Shown here piece after piece: positions 1 through 11,259 of a DNA stretch of 64,000 nucleotides. The DNA lies in NCBI GenBank assembly GCA_023213395.1, contig CM041465.1:159037741-159101740 (forward strand), in the 5' to 3' direction. Numbering within the stretch: the stretch's first letter is position 1; each line of letters opens with the position of its first letter. The position numbers and the translations under genes are program-made. This DNA comes from Cycas panzhihuaensis (Eukaryota; Cycadophyta). The notes beneath the pieces are model-generated. The model saw nothing but the letters and a program-made list of their open reading frames with translations, made no database searches and was not told where the DNA came from.

Positions 1-1200
1 AAAAAATAGATGTAAAGTATTACACACTTGGGTGGTTTTTACTAACACCTCGGGGTTTTGGTGTAACAGTTCATTACAAGTGGTATTAGAGCCAAGGTCA
101 TATATTTGATTCTTGGAGGGGACAACCTTGGAGGAGATGACCTCGATAGAACACTGACATAGTAGTGTTTGCCCGAGGCCTGATGAGGCATGAAATTACC
201 AGGAGTGGGTCACCAGGATGTCAATGCATTGTGGGGGAGGTAACTTTATATACTTAGGTGGTCTTCACTAATACCTTGATGTTTTGGTGTAATGGTTCAT
301 TACAAGTATTGATATTACCTCCCCAAGATAATGGTTAGAATATATGATGGCTAGGAATTACTCGACGAGTGATGTATCACTTGGTGGCCTTGTTGGCCTT
401 CCTTCCTTCTGGCACCTAATTGAGTGACTTATATGACAAGTACTCCTACCAAGGTTCTACTAATATATGTATATACACAAATATATCTCATAAATAATGA
501 TGAATAACTTTCTACAATAATCAAAACACTACCTCTAAGCGATGAAACAAGATGAATAGGATTGGTGAGGGTGCCTCAAAATAACTATCATCCCTAAATA
601 TAATATAGGTTCCATAAATGTACTTAGATTCCATTTCCTCAACTTATAACTTTAAGAGAACACCAAGAGGAAGAAGAAAAAAACATGGATATGAGGAGAC
701 AATGACTAATGGTTTAAAGAAAACTATGAAACATAAAAGAAGCTAACTAGTATACCCTACCATTCTATCACATAATCATAGCATAAAGATGGATAAATAG
801 AGTAGGAAGAGATAACCAATATAACAAAAAAAGTGGATTACCTATACCCTTAGGAAGATGGATGGAAAATGGCTACTATTCCTCTCTTTTAAGATCTCCC
901 AAATTACCATTAGTATTATGCTCCTAATCTCTAAGTAGATACTAGTAGAGTAGGTCAAGTTGCTAAGATTATAGAAAAAATTTAGCAACATGACAACATG
1001 GTATCATAGTCTTAAAATATCCTCCCATTCTAATGGAAAAAGGAAGGGATTAAATAGAAAATATTAAGGTTAAGGGCTAGCATTTTTTTGCCTATAATAT
1101 AAGGGGTTGGTAATTTTGCTCATGGTTTAAATAGAAATCATCAAGGTGAGGGGTTAGTAGTTTTGCTCATGGTTTGAGAAAATTAGATTAGGAAAAGGTA
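1..1200 (-). repeat. Gypsy2 3' LTR (partial, interrupted by a miniature element)
   Basis: Bases 305-1200 align with 53985-54830, including shared stretches such as GATGGCTAGGAATT and the CTCTAAGTAGAT region. The copy starts before position 1. Bases 1-10 match the sequence just left of the empty site at about 53970. The inner border is vague: similarity fades near 1200. A possible LTR start (minus-strand TGAGCATTAATC) sits at about 1221 next to a purine-rich run, but the other copy does not confirm it. Confidence 0.75.
11..304 (+). mobile_element. Miniature LTR retrotransposon (SMART/TRIM-like)
   Basis: Two short direct repeats, 11-78 and about 240-304, both end in GGTTCATTACA or the close variant CAGTTCATTACA; the left copy runs TGTAA to TTACA. 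Two bases after the left repeat is a primer-binding site, TGGTATTAGAGCC (81-93), which fits initiator-methionine tRNA with one change. Just before the right repeat is a purine tract, GTGGGGGAGG (231-240). The element is about 294 bp and has no coding capacity, the size class described for SMART/TRIM elements. It must be moved by enzymes of another element. The sister LTR of Gypsy2 at about 53970 lacks it, giving an empty site. No clear target duplication is left. Confidence 0.78.
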
Positions 1201-1979
1201 GATGACAAATGATTAATGCTCAAAGCCTCTTGAATATGTGAAACGATACCTTAAATACCCAAGGAAGAGGAAGACTCAGTGAGTTAAGATGGGTCACCAT
1301 GATTTTACCTCATTAGCAGTCATCTTTTAAAGGAGTTATTTTGGCTCTTCTCGAAGCCATATTTTTGGTATTTTAGAGTTTTATTATTTGTTTGTATTTT
1401 TGTTGAGTTTATGAATTTTTTAATAGTTTTATATTATTTATGAAATTTTGTGGATAATTTACTGAAAAAAGAAATAAGCAAACTAGAGAAACAATAGTAA
1501 AGTAGTAAAAATAATAAGGGTATAGGATGCTAAGGAGTAGTGCAACCTAGGAGGGCCATGAATTAGTCCAATATATATAAATATATAAGATAGTTTACCA
1601 TCATTTCAAAGCATGGTGGTAGTTTAGGCTCTCACTGAAGCATATGGGAAGCTTCAATAGCATGGCTTAGCTTCTAAAAGGAGCTAAAGTTGCCTAGGGT
1701 TATCACTATAGTTTAACCTCTTAAGTAAATGCCCATTGAAGGTGAGACTAAGGGGATAGCCCCCTAAATACATGTCTCAATAGGAGGCTTTTTAGGCCTA
1801 AGAAGAGTCATCCACCTATGGTAAACAACACTTAAGGATGAAATTGACTAACCTATCTAGATTAGTGTTGAGTCCATGGGGAATATGGTGAATGGAGACA
1901 ATATGAAATTAGGGCAAAAGAGACTTGGTAGATATGGCTAAAGACCTTAATCATGGGTAATGGGCCTGGTAGACCTAAA
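1200..1979. other. Gypsy2 3' untranslated region, no gene seen
   Basis: AT-rich stretch between the second RNase H and the 3' LTR of Gypsy2. Neither strand gives a recognisable protein. It should hold the polypurine tract, which I could not place with confidence. Confidence 0.4.
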
Positions 1980-2235
1980 AGAGTTAGGACATGATAATCT
2001 AGGAGTTATAATATAAGGTAATGGATCCACAATAGAAGTGAAGTATATTTATCAAGGCCTTTATGATGGTGGTGTACTTGGTTACATTGTTAGTGGCTTT
2101 GGATAAGTAAATACTTGATTGGACTAAGGTATATTGAAGGTGATCTTGAATAATCTAGGCTAGAATAGAAGGCCCCAGATTCTCATGACTACCCCCATTG
2201 GTGTGGATGATCAATACCATAGGGAAATATAATAA
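1980..2235 (-). pseudogene. Gypsy2 second RNase H domain (fossil)
   Basis: On the minus strand one frame reads IHTNGGSHENLGPS, then KATNNVTKYTTIIKAL, then ITLYYNS. This follows the RNase H pattern in which a first acid sits in a T-D-G-G-S loop, a second in a TNN-x-A-E-Y helix and a third in a YxDS strand. Here the first acid is N (HTNGG), the second is K (VTKYT) and the third is N (YYNS), so the copy is catalytically dead; TAG stops interrupt it. The element also has an ordinary RNase H after its reverse transcriptase (about 47110-47570), so this is an additional domain. The same arrangement occurs in Gypsy1 (36640-37020). Known precedent: Tat-lineage plant elements acquired an archaeal-type RNase H. 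Confidence 0.66.
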
Positions 2236-2419
2236 CAACTCAAGATTAGGTCACTGAATGAAGGGATATGGTAAGAATTAACCAATCGATAAAAGGAGCT
2301 TAAACATGCATGAAAATTTGACTAAAATAATAAACACACTTAGTCCTTAGGAATGGCCATGTATTAGTATCACAGCCTCCTTTAAAATCTACCCAAAGCA
2401 ATAGCCATGATAAGTGGGT

Positions 2420-2450
2420 TTCAATTATAATTGAGACCATGGTGGGTTCA
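2420..2450 (-). other. Sequence block conserved between Gypsy2 and Gypsy1
   Basis: On the minus strand the block contains CCACCATGG followed by the 14-base perfect palindrome TCAATTATAATTGA. The same order occurs on the plus strand in Gypsy1 at 36438-36466, also upstream of the second RNase H. The surrounding sequence is far less alike. Confidence 0.6.
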
Positions 2451-2589
2451 AATAATCAGATCTGAATATTCCAAATGGCCCACACATTTGGATCCAAACT
2501 GCTAATTATACCCCCTTAAAACATAATCTATTTTATATTTTTTTTCTTTTTTTTTTTTATGTCCTTTTTAGACTTTGTTGGTTTTTTTT

Positions 2590-2610
2590 CCCTCTTTAGT
2601 TTTAAGAGGG
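2590..2610. other. Small inverted repeat flanking the TA tract
   Basis: CCCTCTT (2590-2596) and AAGAGGG (2604-2610) can pair as a 7-bp stem with a 7-base loop, directly before the TA microsatellite. It could be chance. Confidence 0.5.
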
Positions 2611-2611
2611 C

Positions 2612-3497
<886 letters not shown>

Positions 3498-3601
3498 TTG
3501 GGTGGTATGAAATAGGTATGGAGGTAGGTTAGACCATGAGGATACTAAGAGAGTTGTCATATCAGTAATATTTTAATAGAGACTTCACTCATTAATGAGT
3601 G

Positions 3602-4260
3602 TGTTAGATAATGTGACAACAACATTTTGGAGACAAAAATTTTGATAGGTTGGCAACGCGGTTTACCCCCCAGAATTCCTCGAGGGGTTCTAAGGGGAGC
3701 AGGAGCCCCCCTTGGCCGAGGGGTATGGGGGGCACTAGAACCCCCCTCGCAAAGAGGGGGTTCGGGGGTAATAGCCCTTGACACAAAAAGCTAGCACTGA
3801 AAAGCATATTAAATTATAAAGAGAATCGAGGTTATTCGCTCAAAATACCCTAGATTCTTTGGTCAAGATTTATGCCTTGTATGACTCTCTCATATAGCTC
3901 AATTTAGGGCATTTTTTCATTATGTTGATGGTCTTCGATATATTTGATGTACTGTGAAGAGTTAGGTGGTTGGTTATTGTTACTATGAACATTTTGCTAC
4001 AGATTATGTATATTTCTCCATTCTTTGATAATAAAGATCGATACCTTTCCTGTGTGGATGTTTCTTTAGTATACTACTAGGGTTTTAGCGTGTTATATCG
4101 GGTGTATATATGATGTTTTGGTTTTCTAATTCATTTTATTGTATTATCTCTGGTTTAAGAACTTATATGTTAAATTTCAATTTTGATTCCTGTAACTAGT
4201 TACAAAATAGTTTAGATCTTGGTGGCGGTTTCAGGTTATTGGGACCTTGTCTTCTCAACA
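3602..4260 (+). repeat. CopiaA 5' LTR
   Basis: 659 bp, TGTTAGATA to TTCTCAACA. It carries a GC-rich block (about 3660-3775) with C and G runs able to fold on themselves, which stands out from the AT-rich surroundings. The block is also present in the CopiaA 3' LTR and in both CopiaB LTRs. The proline-rich minus-strand frames across the block are not considered genes. Confidence 0.95.
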
Positions 4261-4262
4261 AG

Positions 4263-4275
4263 TGGTATCAAAGCC
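4263..4275 (+). other. CopiaA primer-binding site
   Basis: TGGTATCAAAGCC starts two bases after the LTR. It fits the 3' end of initiator-methionine tRNA (TGGTATCAGAGC in the family) with one G-to-A change. Confidence 0.88.
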
Positions 4276-4332
4276 ACTTTTATTTTTGCAGTGAGTTTGT
4301 TAAGGTTTTGGTGTCAGTGTTTTCTACATCAA

Positions 4333-5075
4333 ATGGTAAAGCTAGTAAATGTAAAGTTTGAGGTGGAGAAATTTAATGGCAAGAACAACTTCAAGTTATG
4401 GAAGTTGAAAGTATATAATGTTCTAGTACAACAAGGTTTGTACAGAGCTCTTATAGGTAAATTGAAAAAACCCGTGGGGATGGACGATAACGAATGGGAT
4501 GATCTAGATAAAATGGCTCTTAGCATGATACGATTATACTTGGTAGATGAAGTTCTATTTAACATCACATGGGAGCAGATAACAATAAGATTATGGACCA
4601 AGTTGGAAGGCTTATATATGGCCAAATCAGTGATGAATTGAATCTACTTGAAGAGGCAACTGTACTCATTACAAATGAATGAAGGTATAAAAATTGCTAG
4701 TTATTTAAATATTTTTAATACTCTTATTTGTCAGTTGGCTAGTATTGATGTCACGATTGAGGATGAGGACAAGGCTGTTACCTTGTTATATTTATTACCA
4801 GAATCCTAGGATAATATTGTCACCTCAATTAGTTTTACCACTACAGATGAATTAGACTATGATTCTATTGTGAGTGCTTTGTTAATAGAAGAAGTGAGGA
4901 GGAAGTCTAGTCCTAAAACCTCTACACTAGAAGCTATAACAGTAAGGGGTAGAACAATTGAGAGAGGACAAAGCTCTACGGACACATTGAGGTCAAATTC
5001 AAAAGGTAAGAAGAGTATGCTTGGATGTTGGCACTATAATAGACAGGTCACCTCTAGAAGGATTGCTACAAAATG
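4333..5075 (+). pseudogene. CopiaA gag (fossil)
   Basis: ATG at 4333 opens a frame beginning MVKLVNVKFEVEKFNGKNN, then WKLKVYNVLVQQGLY and WDDLDKMALSMIRLYL, the usual start of a copia gag of the UBN2 class. It should encode the capsid and nucleocapsid that package the element RNA in cytoplasmic particles. A TGA at 4639-4641 and a TAG near 4807 break it. After them come LKRQLYSLQMNEG and IVSALLIEEVRRKSS, and a damaged CCHC knuckle beginning GCWHYN near 5030. The start was chosen because it aligns with the CopiaB gag start at 12120. Confidence 0.85.
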
Positions 5076-5149
5076 AAGGAGTTAAAAAAAAAATAAGATC
5101 CTGCCAAGGAGGCTAATCAGGTGGAGTTGAATTAAGTTACGAATGATGA

Positions 5150-6483
5150 TGTCTTGATTGATTATAATGTTTCCCATTATCATCATGATTGGTTATTAGC
5201 TTTGGGTGCTTTACACCACATGTGTTCACATAAGAGTTGGTTTTCATCATACCAACCTCTCGATGGTGGTGATGTGCTTATGGGAAATGAAGTTTCCTGT
5301 ATGACAGTAGGCATTGGTAGAATTTGAATTAAAATATCCAATGGTGTAGTAAGAATATTAATTGAAGTTAGACATATACCTAATCTGGAAAAGAATCTGA
5401 TTTCCTTGGGTGAACTAGATTCTAGTATTTATAAGTACACATGCTATGAAGGAGTCTTAAAGGTGTCAAAGGGCACCTTGGTTGTTATGAAAGCCTTAAA
5501 GAAAGGAAACCTTTACATTTTAGTGGAAAGTATAGATGTCAGCCATGCAGCTATAGCATCAAAGACTGTAGAAGATCTAGCTCAATTATGGCATCAGAGA
5601 CTTGGGCACATGAGTAAGAGAGGACTTAAGGTGCCGATGAACCATAAGTTACTTCCTAACTTATAACTTCAGATTTAGCTTTTTGTAAACATTGTATTTT
5701 TGGAAAGTAGTATAGACTCAGGTTTATTGTAGGAAGTCACACTAGTAAAGGTGTTTTGGATTACGTAGATTCATATGTATGGGGATTAACCCCTATAATA
5801 TCTTATGGAGGATCACTGTACTTTATCACATTTATAGATGACTACTCTAGAAAGGTATGGGTCTATTTTTTGAAAAGGAGATCTAAAGTTTTCAGTGTAT
5901 TTAAGCAATTCAAGGCTCTAGTTAAAAAGAGCACTGACATCTCAATTAAATATTTAAGAACTGAGAATAGAGGTGAGTTCAACTCCTTGGAGTTTGAGAA
6001 CTATTACAGAAAAGCTGGGATCGAAAGACATAAGATCGCTAGCTATACTCCACAGTAGAATGACATAGCTGAGTGCATGAATAGGACATTATTGGAAAGA
6101 GTAAGAAGCATGCTAAGTAATGTAGGAGTGGAGCAGGGCTTATGGGTAGAAGCTGTTCAAATAACTTGCTATTTGATAAACAGGTCACCATCACTTGTAA
6201 TAGACTACAAGATTCCTAAAGAGATATGGACTGAACATCCATGTGACTATTTAAATTTGAAAGCTTTTGGTTGTGATGCTTATGCCTTGACTGATAAAAG
6301 TCAATGTTCAAAGTTAAACCTAAAATCCAAGAGATGTATCTTTGTTGGTTATGGTGATAGAGATGGTGTGAAGGAATACAGGTTTCGGGATCCTACTACC
6401 CACAAAATCACTATTAATAAAGATGTTGCATTTGATGAATCTCTTTTTCTAAAATTAGACAGTGTAGAAGTTGAAGTGAAATA
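5150..6483 (+). pseudogene. CopiaA protease and integrase (fossil)
   Basis: The protease reads LLALGALHHMCSHKSWF near 5190; the family has LDSGASHHM, so the catalytic Asp is lost. Pre-integrase follows: LWHQRLGHMSKRGLK (about 5590) and CKHCIFGK (about 5690). The integrase core runs 5756-6220 with [30 protein letters not shown] (first family Asp kept in FIDDYS; the second family Asp, SDNGGE, now N) and GIERHKIASYTPQ. A TAG at 6056-6058 replaces CAG in the conserved PQQN. The C-terminal part reads ERVRSMLSN, INRSPS and LKAFGCDAYA. Integrase would insert the cDNA in the nucleus. The frame ends with TAG at 6482. Confidence 0.88.
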
Positions 6484-6529
6484 GGAGCCAAAAGTTGAAC
6501 ATCAACAGGTCAAGCTTAAGACACAACCA

Positions 6530-7691
6530 TCTTTAGAAATAGAAGAGCAAGAAGATCTTTCTGAAGATGAATCTGGAATAGGTTTACAAGAGTATGCAGA
6601 TTCTCCTCTACCAATTGTTAGAAGATCTACATGAGTTAGTCAACCACCTAATATGTATAACCCTTATATTTCTATTGCTTTGGTTTCTAATGATAGTGAG
6701 CCTACATACTATTGGGAAGTAGTAAATGATATCCATAGTGAGAAGTGGAAGAGGGCTATGCAGGAAGTGATAGATACTTTGAAGAAAAATAATTCATGGG
6801 ACTTGGTAGAACTTCCATATGGTAGGAAGACTGTTGGTTGCAGGTGGGTTTTCAAAAAGAAAATAGATGTTGATGGAAAGGTTGACAAATATAAGGCAAG
6901 ACTGATGACTAAAGGCTTTGTATAGAAAGTAGGTATTGACTTTCATGAGATCTTTTCACCAGTTGTCAAACTTATTTTAATTCGAGTTTTATTAGCATTT
7001 TTAGCTTCTCTTGATTTGGAATTATAGTAGTTAGATGTAAAAATATCTTTTCTACATGAAGATTTAGATGAGGAGATCTATATGGATCAACCATAAGAGT
7101 TTATATAGGATGGTAGGAAAAGACTTATTTGTAGGCTCAGAAAATCATTGTATGCACTAAAGCAATCAGCCAGGGAATGGTATAAGAAGTTTGATGCCTT
7201 CATGAGTAGTTATTTACATTAAATTCTTAGACAATGGCTTATTTGTTATCTTGGTATTATATGTTGATGACATACTGGTTACAAGCAAGAGCATGGCAGA
7301 AATTAATAAGTTAAAGGCTCAATTAGCTAGGACTTTTGATATGAAGGATCTATGAGCTACAAAATAAATCTTAGGTATGGAGATACACAAAGATAGGAAA
7401 AATGGTAAGCTATGGTTATCACAACAGAAATATATGGAGAAGGTATTAACCAGGTTTGGTATGAAAAATGTGAAACCAGTGAGTATCCCATTGGCTTCCC
7501 ATTTCAAGATTTCTTTGAGTATGAGTCCTAGTAATTAAGCAGAAAAGGATTATATGTCTTGTGTATCTCATGACAGTGCAGTAGGAAGTTTGATGTATGT
7601 CATGGTATATACAAGACTTGATATTTCACATGAAGTCAATGTAGTTAGTAGGTTTATGGAAAATCCAAGAAAAGAACATTGAGCAGTAGTG
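6530..7691 (+). pseudogene. CopiaA reverse transcriptase, first part (fossil)
   Basis: Frames give WKRAMQEVIDTLKKNNSWDL, GCRWVFKKKIDVDGK, YKARLMTKGF, FHEIFSPVVKL, QLDVKISFLHEDLDEEIY and YALKQSA; then the catalytic loop YVDDILVTSKSM near 7262-7300 and LARTFDMKDL, GMEIHKDRKNGKLWLSQQKY. Several CAG/CAA codons are now stops. Compared with CopiaB there is a deletion near 7205, where about 25 residues before the YVDD strand are missing. The frame is cut at 7691 inside the RNase H linker HWA(A/V)VKW by CopiaB and resumes at 12841. Confidence 0.88.
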
Positions 7692-8337
7692 TGTTGAGAA
7701 GACAAGGTCCTAACCCTTAATCTTCCACCAAGATCTAGACTATTCTTGCAACTAGTTATAGAAATTGAAACTAAAATTACATATAAGTTCTTGAACCAGA
7801 GATATAACAATAAAAGGAATAAGAAAGCTAAGCACAGAAATACACCTGATATAACATGGTAAAACCCTAGCACTGTGATAGGGAAACATCCACACATAAA
7901 AGGTATTGATCTTTATTATTATATAATAGATAAAGTGTACATAATCCTATAGTAGTGTACTCATAGCAACAACAACTAGCCACCCAACTCCTCACAGTAT
8001 ATTGAACAACCTCAACATAAAGAAATATTCCCTAAATTGGGCTACATGAGAGAGTCATACAAGGCATACATTTGGACCGTAGAATCTAGGGTATTTTTAT
8101 TGAACGACCCTGATTCTCTTTAGAATCTAATATAGTTTCTAGTGCTAATTTATTGGGTCAGGGGATATCACCCCCGAACCCCCTCTTAGCGGGTGGCATT
8201 CCACTCCCCTTGCATCCCCCTGGCCAAGGGGGGCTCCTGCCCCTCTTGGAACCCCCTGAGGAAGGTTTGGAGGGGAAGTCGCACTGCCAACATACCAAAA
8301 TTTTAGCTTCCAATAATTGTTATCACATTACCCAATA
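7692..8337 (-). repeat. CopiaB 3' LTR
   Basis: 646 bp, plus-strand TGTTGAGAAGAC to TTACCCAATA. The terminal CA has become TA. The GC-rich block lies at about 8160-8280. The element's purine tract lies next to it at 8338-8350 (AAGGTGGAGAT on the minus strand). Confidence 0.94.
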
Positions 8338-8389
8338 ATCTCCACCTTGACAATAATTTACCTGGTACCTTTCCTGGATTCTTCATCAT

Positions 8390-9880
8390 ATTTTCTACAA
8401 GCTAAGAGAAGTCAAACACAATTTGAACTTCTCTAATAGTATTGGTTTTATGAACATATCAACATAATTCTATTTTATATCAACCTTCTCAAGTGCCACT
8501 CTACCTACTTCCATAACCTATCTAAAAAAATGGTACTTAAGAGCAATATGCTTTGTTCTACTATGATAAGCTAGATTCTTGGTTAAGTAAATAGCACTTT
8601 GATTATTACAAAATACCTTTACCTTTTCCTGTTTCCTTCCAAGCTCAACTAATAGACCTTGTAACTAGATTGCTTCTTTACAAGCATGTGTTGTAGCAAC
8701 ATATTCAGCTTCTGTAGTTGATAATGCAATTGTGCTATGTAATTTTGACATCCAACTAACTTGACCATTTGCAAGAGTGAATACATAACCTAAAGTAGAC
8801 CTTTTCTTATCTAAATCTCCTACAAAGTTTGAATCAACATATCCACAAACATGATTATCTGTACCTCCAAAAGTGATGTAATAGTCACTTGTACCACTCA
8901 AATACTGAAACACCCATTTCACTACTGCCCAATGTTCCTTTCGTAGATTTGCCATAAACTTGTTAACTACATCGACTGTATGTAAAATGTCAGGTCTTGT
9001 ACATACCATGGCATACATCAAACTTCCTATTACACTGGCATAAGGTATACGAGACATATAATCCTTTTCTTCTTCATTACTAAGACTCATACTCAAGGAA
9101 AGCTTGAAATGGGAAGCCAATGGGATACTAATTGGTTTCACATTTGCCATACTAAACCTGGTCAGTACCTTCTCCATATATTTCTGTTGTGATAACCATA
9201 ACTTACCATTTTTCTTGTTTCTGTGTATCTCCATACCTAAGATTTATTTTGCAGCTCCTAGATCCTTCATATCAAAAGTCCTAGCCAATTGAGCCTTTAA
9301 CTTATTAATTTCTTCCATGCTCTTGCTTGCAACTAGTATGTCATTAATATATAATACCAAGATAATGAATAAGCCATTGTCCATAAATTTAAATTAAACA
9401 CAATGGTTATACTCACTTCTTTTAAAATTTTAGATCTCCCTGAAGGCATTAAACTTCTTGTACCACTGCTTGGGTCAGGCGATACAATGATTTCCTGAGC
9501 CTACAAATAAGTCTTTTCCTGCCATCTTGTACAAACCCTTCTGGCTGATTCATATAGATCTCCTCATCTAAATCTCCATGTAGAAAAGCTATTTTTACAT
9601 CTAACTACTCCAACTCTAAATCAAGAGAATCTACCAATACTAACATCACTTGAATAGAAATAAGTTTGATAATTGATGAAAAGATCTCATGAAATTCAAT
9701 ATCTACTTTTTGTGTAAAGCCTTTAGCCACCAGTTTTGCCCTATATTTGTCAACCTTTCCATCAACATTTATTTTTGTTTTGAAAACCCACCTATAATCA
9801 ACAGTCTTCCTACCATATGGAAGTTCTACCAAGTCCCATGAATTATTTTTCTTCAAATCATTTATCTCTTCTTGCATAGC
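8390..9880 (-). pseudogene. CopiaB reverse transcriptase and RNase H (fossil)
   Basis: Starting at the high coordinate: MQEEINDLKKNNSWDLVELP, YRWVFKTKINVDGK, YRAKLVAKGFTQK, FHEIFSSIIKL; then the region before the catalytic loop, where YVDD reads YINDILVASKSM (about 9320-9350). A long open stretch, 9234 down to 8665, reads MEIHRNKKNGKLWLSQQKY, IGSLMYAMVCTRPDI, HWAVVKWVFQYLSGTSDYY, YVDSNFVGDLDKKRSTLGY and ISLSTTEAEY-like ALSTTEAEYVATTH, which is RNase H. The enzyme would copy element RNA and remove the template. The V-to-I and D-to-N changes in the YVDD loop and scattered stops mean it is inactive. Confidence 0.9.
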
Positions 9881-9886
9881 CCTCTT

Positions 9887-10930
9887 CTACTTCTCACCAT
9901 GGATATCATCTATTGCTTCCTGATAATATGTAGGCTCACCATCATTAGAAACCAAAGTAATAGAAATAGAAGGATTATACTTATAAGGTGGATGACTAAC
10001 TTGTGTAGATCTTTTAATTGTTGGCAGAGGAGTATCCACATACTCCTGTAAATCTGTTGTAGATTCATCTTCAGAAAGATCTTCCTGCTCTTTTGATTTT
10101 AAAGATGGTTGGGTTTCAAACTGGACCTGTTGATGTTTACAAGCATCACAACCAAAAACTCTCCAGGCATAAGCATCACAACCAAAAATTCTCAAATTCA
10201 AATAGTCACATGGATTTCTAGTCCATACCTCTTCAGGAATATTGAAATCTATTGCAAGTGATGGTGACATATTTACTAGATGGCAAGTTATTTGAATAAC
10301 TTCTGGCCATAAGCCCTACTCCATTCAAGCATTACTTAGCATGCTTCTTGCTCTTTCTAAGAGTGTCCTATTCATGTGCTCAGCAATGCCATTTTGCTGT
10401 GGAGTATAGCTAGTGGTCTTATGTCTTTTGATCCCAGCTTCTCTGCAATAGTTCTCAAACTCCAATGAGTTGAACTCACCTCTATTATTAGTTCTTAAAC
10501 ATTTGATTGACTTATTAGTGTTGTTCTTAACTAGATCCTTGAACTACTTAAATACACTAAAAACTTTAGATTTCCTTTTTAAAAAATAGACCCATACCTT
10601 TCTAGAGTAATCATATATAAATGTGACAAAGTACAATGATCCTCCATAAGATATTTTAGGGGCTAGTCCCTACACATCTAAATGTATATAATCTAGAACA
10701 TCTTTACTAGTGTGACTCCTTACTTTAAACCTGAGTCTACACTACTTTCCAAAAATATAATGTTTGTAGAAAGACAAATATGAAAGTTGTAAGTTAAGAA
10801 GTAACTTATGGTTTATTAGCACCTTAAGTCCTCTCTCACTCATGTGCCTAAGTCTCTGATGTCATAACTGATCTGGATCTTCTACAGTATTTGATGTTGT
10901 AGCTGTATGGATTACATCTATACTTCCTAT
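9887..10930 (-). pseudogene. CopiaB integrase with internal deletion (fossil)
   Basis: The minus strand reads the pre-integrase LRHMSERGLK-like segment near 10830, the core with [19 protein letters not shown] and LRTNNRGEFNSLEFENYCR-like stretches (10430-10620), and MSPSLAIDFNIPEEVWTR (10270 downwards). In the C-terminal part IFGCDAYAW is followed at once by RVFGCDACKHQQVQF. Compared with CopiaA, about 90 residues between FGCDAYA and HQQV are missing, and a short repeat sits at the scar (see findings). Confidence 0.85.
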
Positions 10931-11250
10931 TAATATGTAAAGGTTTCATTTCTTTAAGGATTTCATAACAACCAAGGCGCCCTTTGATACCTTTAAGACT
11001 CCTTCATGACCTATATGCTTAAAACCACATGAATCTAGTTCACCTAAGGAAATTAGATTCCTTTTTAGATTAGATACATATTTAACCTTAGTTAATGTTA
11101 TCACTACACCATCAAACATCTTAATTTTAATGTTACCTATGCCCACTATCTTACAAGAAACTTCATTTCCCAAAAGCACATCACCACCATCAAGAGGTTG
11201 GTATGATGAGAACTAACTCTTGTGTGGACACATGTGGTGTGAAGCACCTA
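10930..11250 (-). pseudogene. CopiaB protease region (fossil)
   Basis: An open stretch from 11179 reads MLLGNEVSCKIVGIGNIKIK, VKYVSNLKRNLISLGELD and GVLKVSKGALVVMKSLKK, the protease-to-integrase linker typical of copia elements. The DSGASHHM-like active site lies just upstream (higher coordinates, about 11230-11260) in a broken frame. Confidence 0.8.
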
Positions 11251-11259
11251 AATCTAATA

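Noticed and set aside
3557-3807. Proline-rich minus-strand frames, with plus-strand equivalents at 8153-8338 and 12660-12878
   Set aside because: They come from the GC-rich LTR block. The reading is not conserved between LTR copies and no gene is expected there.
9104-9292. Plus-strand frame and its minus-strand equivalent at 7319-7507
   Set aside because: Shadow of the reverse transcriptase frame on the opposite strand; the similarity between the two follows from CopiaA and CopiaB being relatives.
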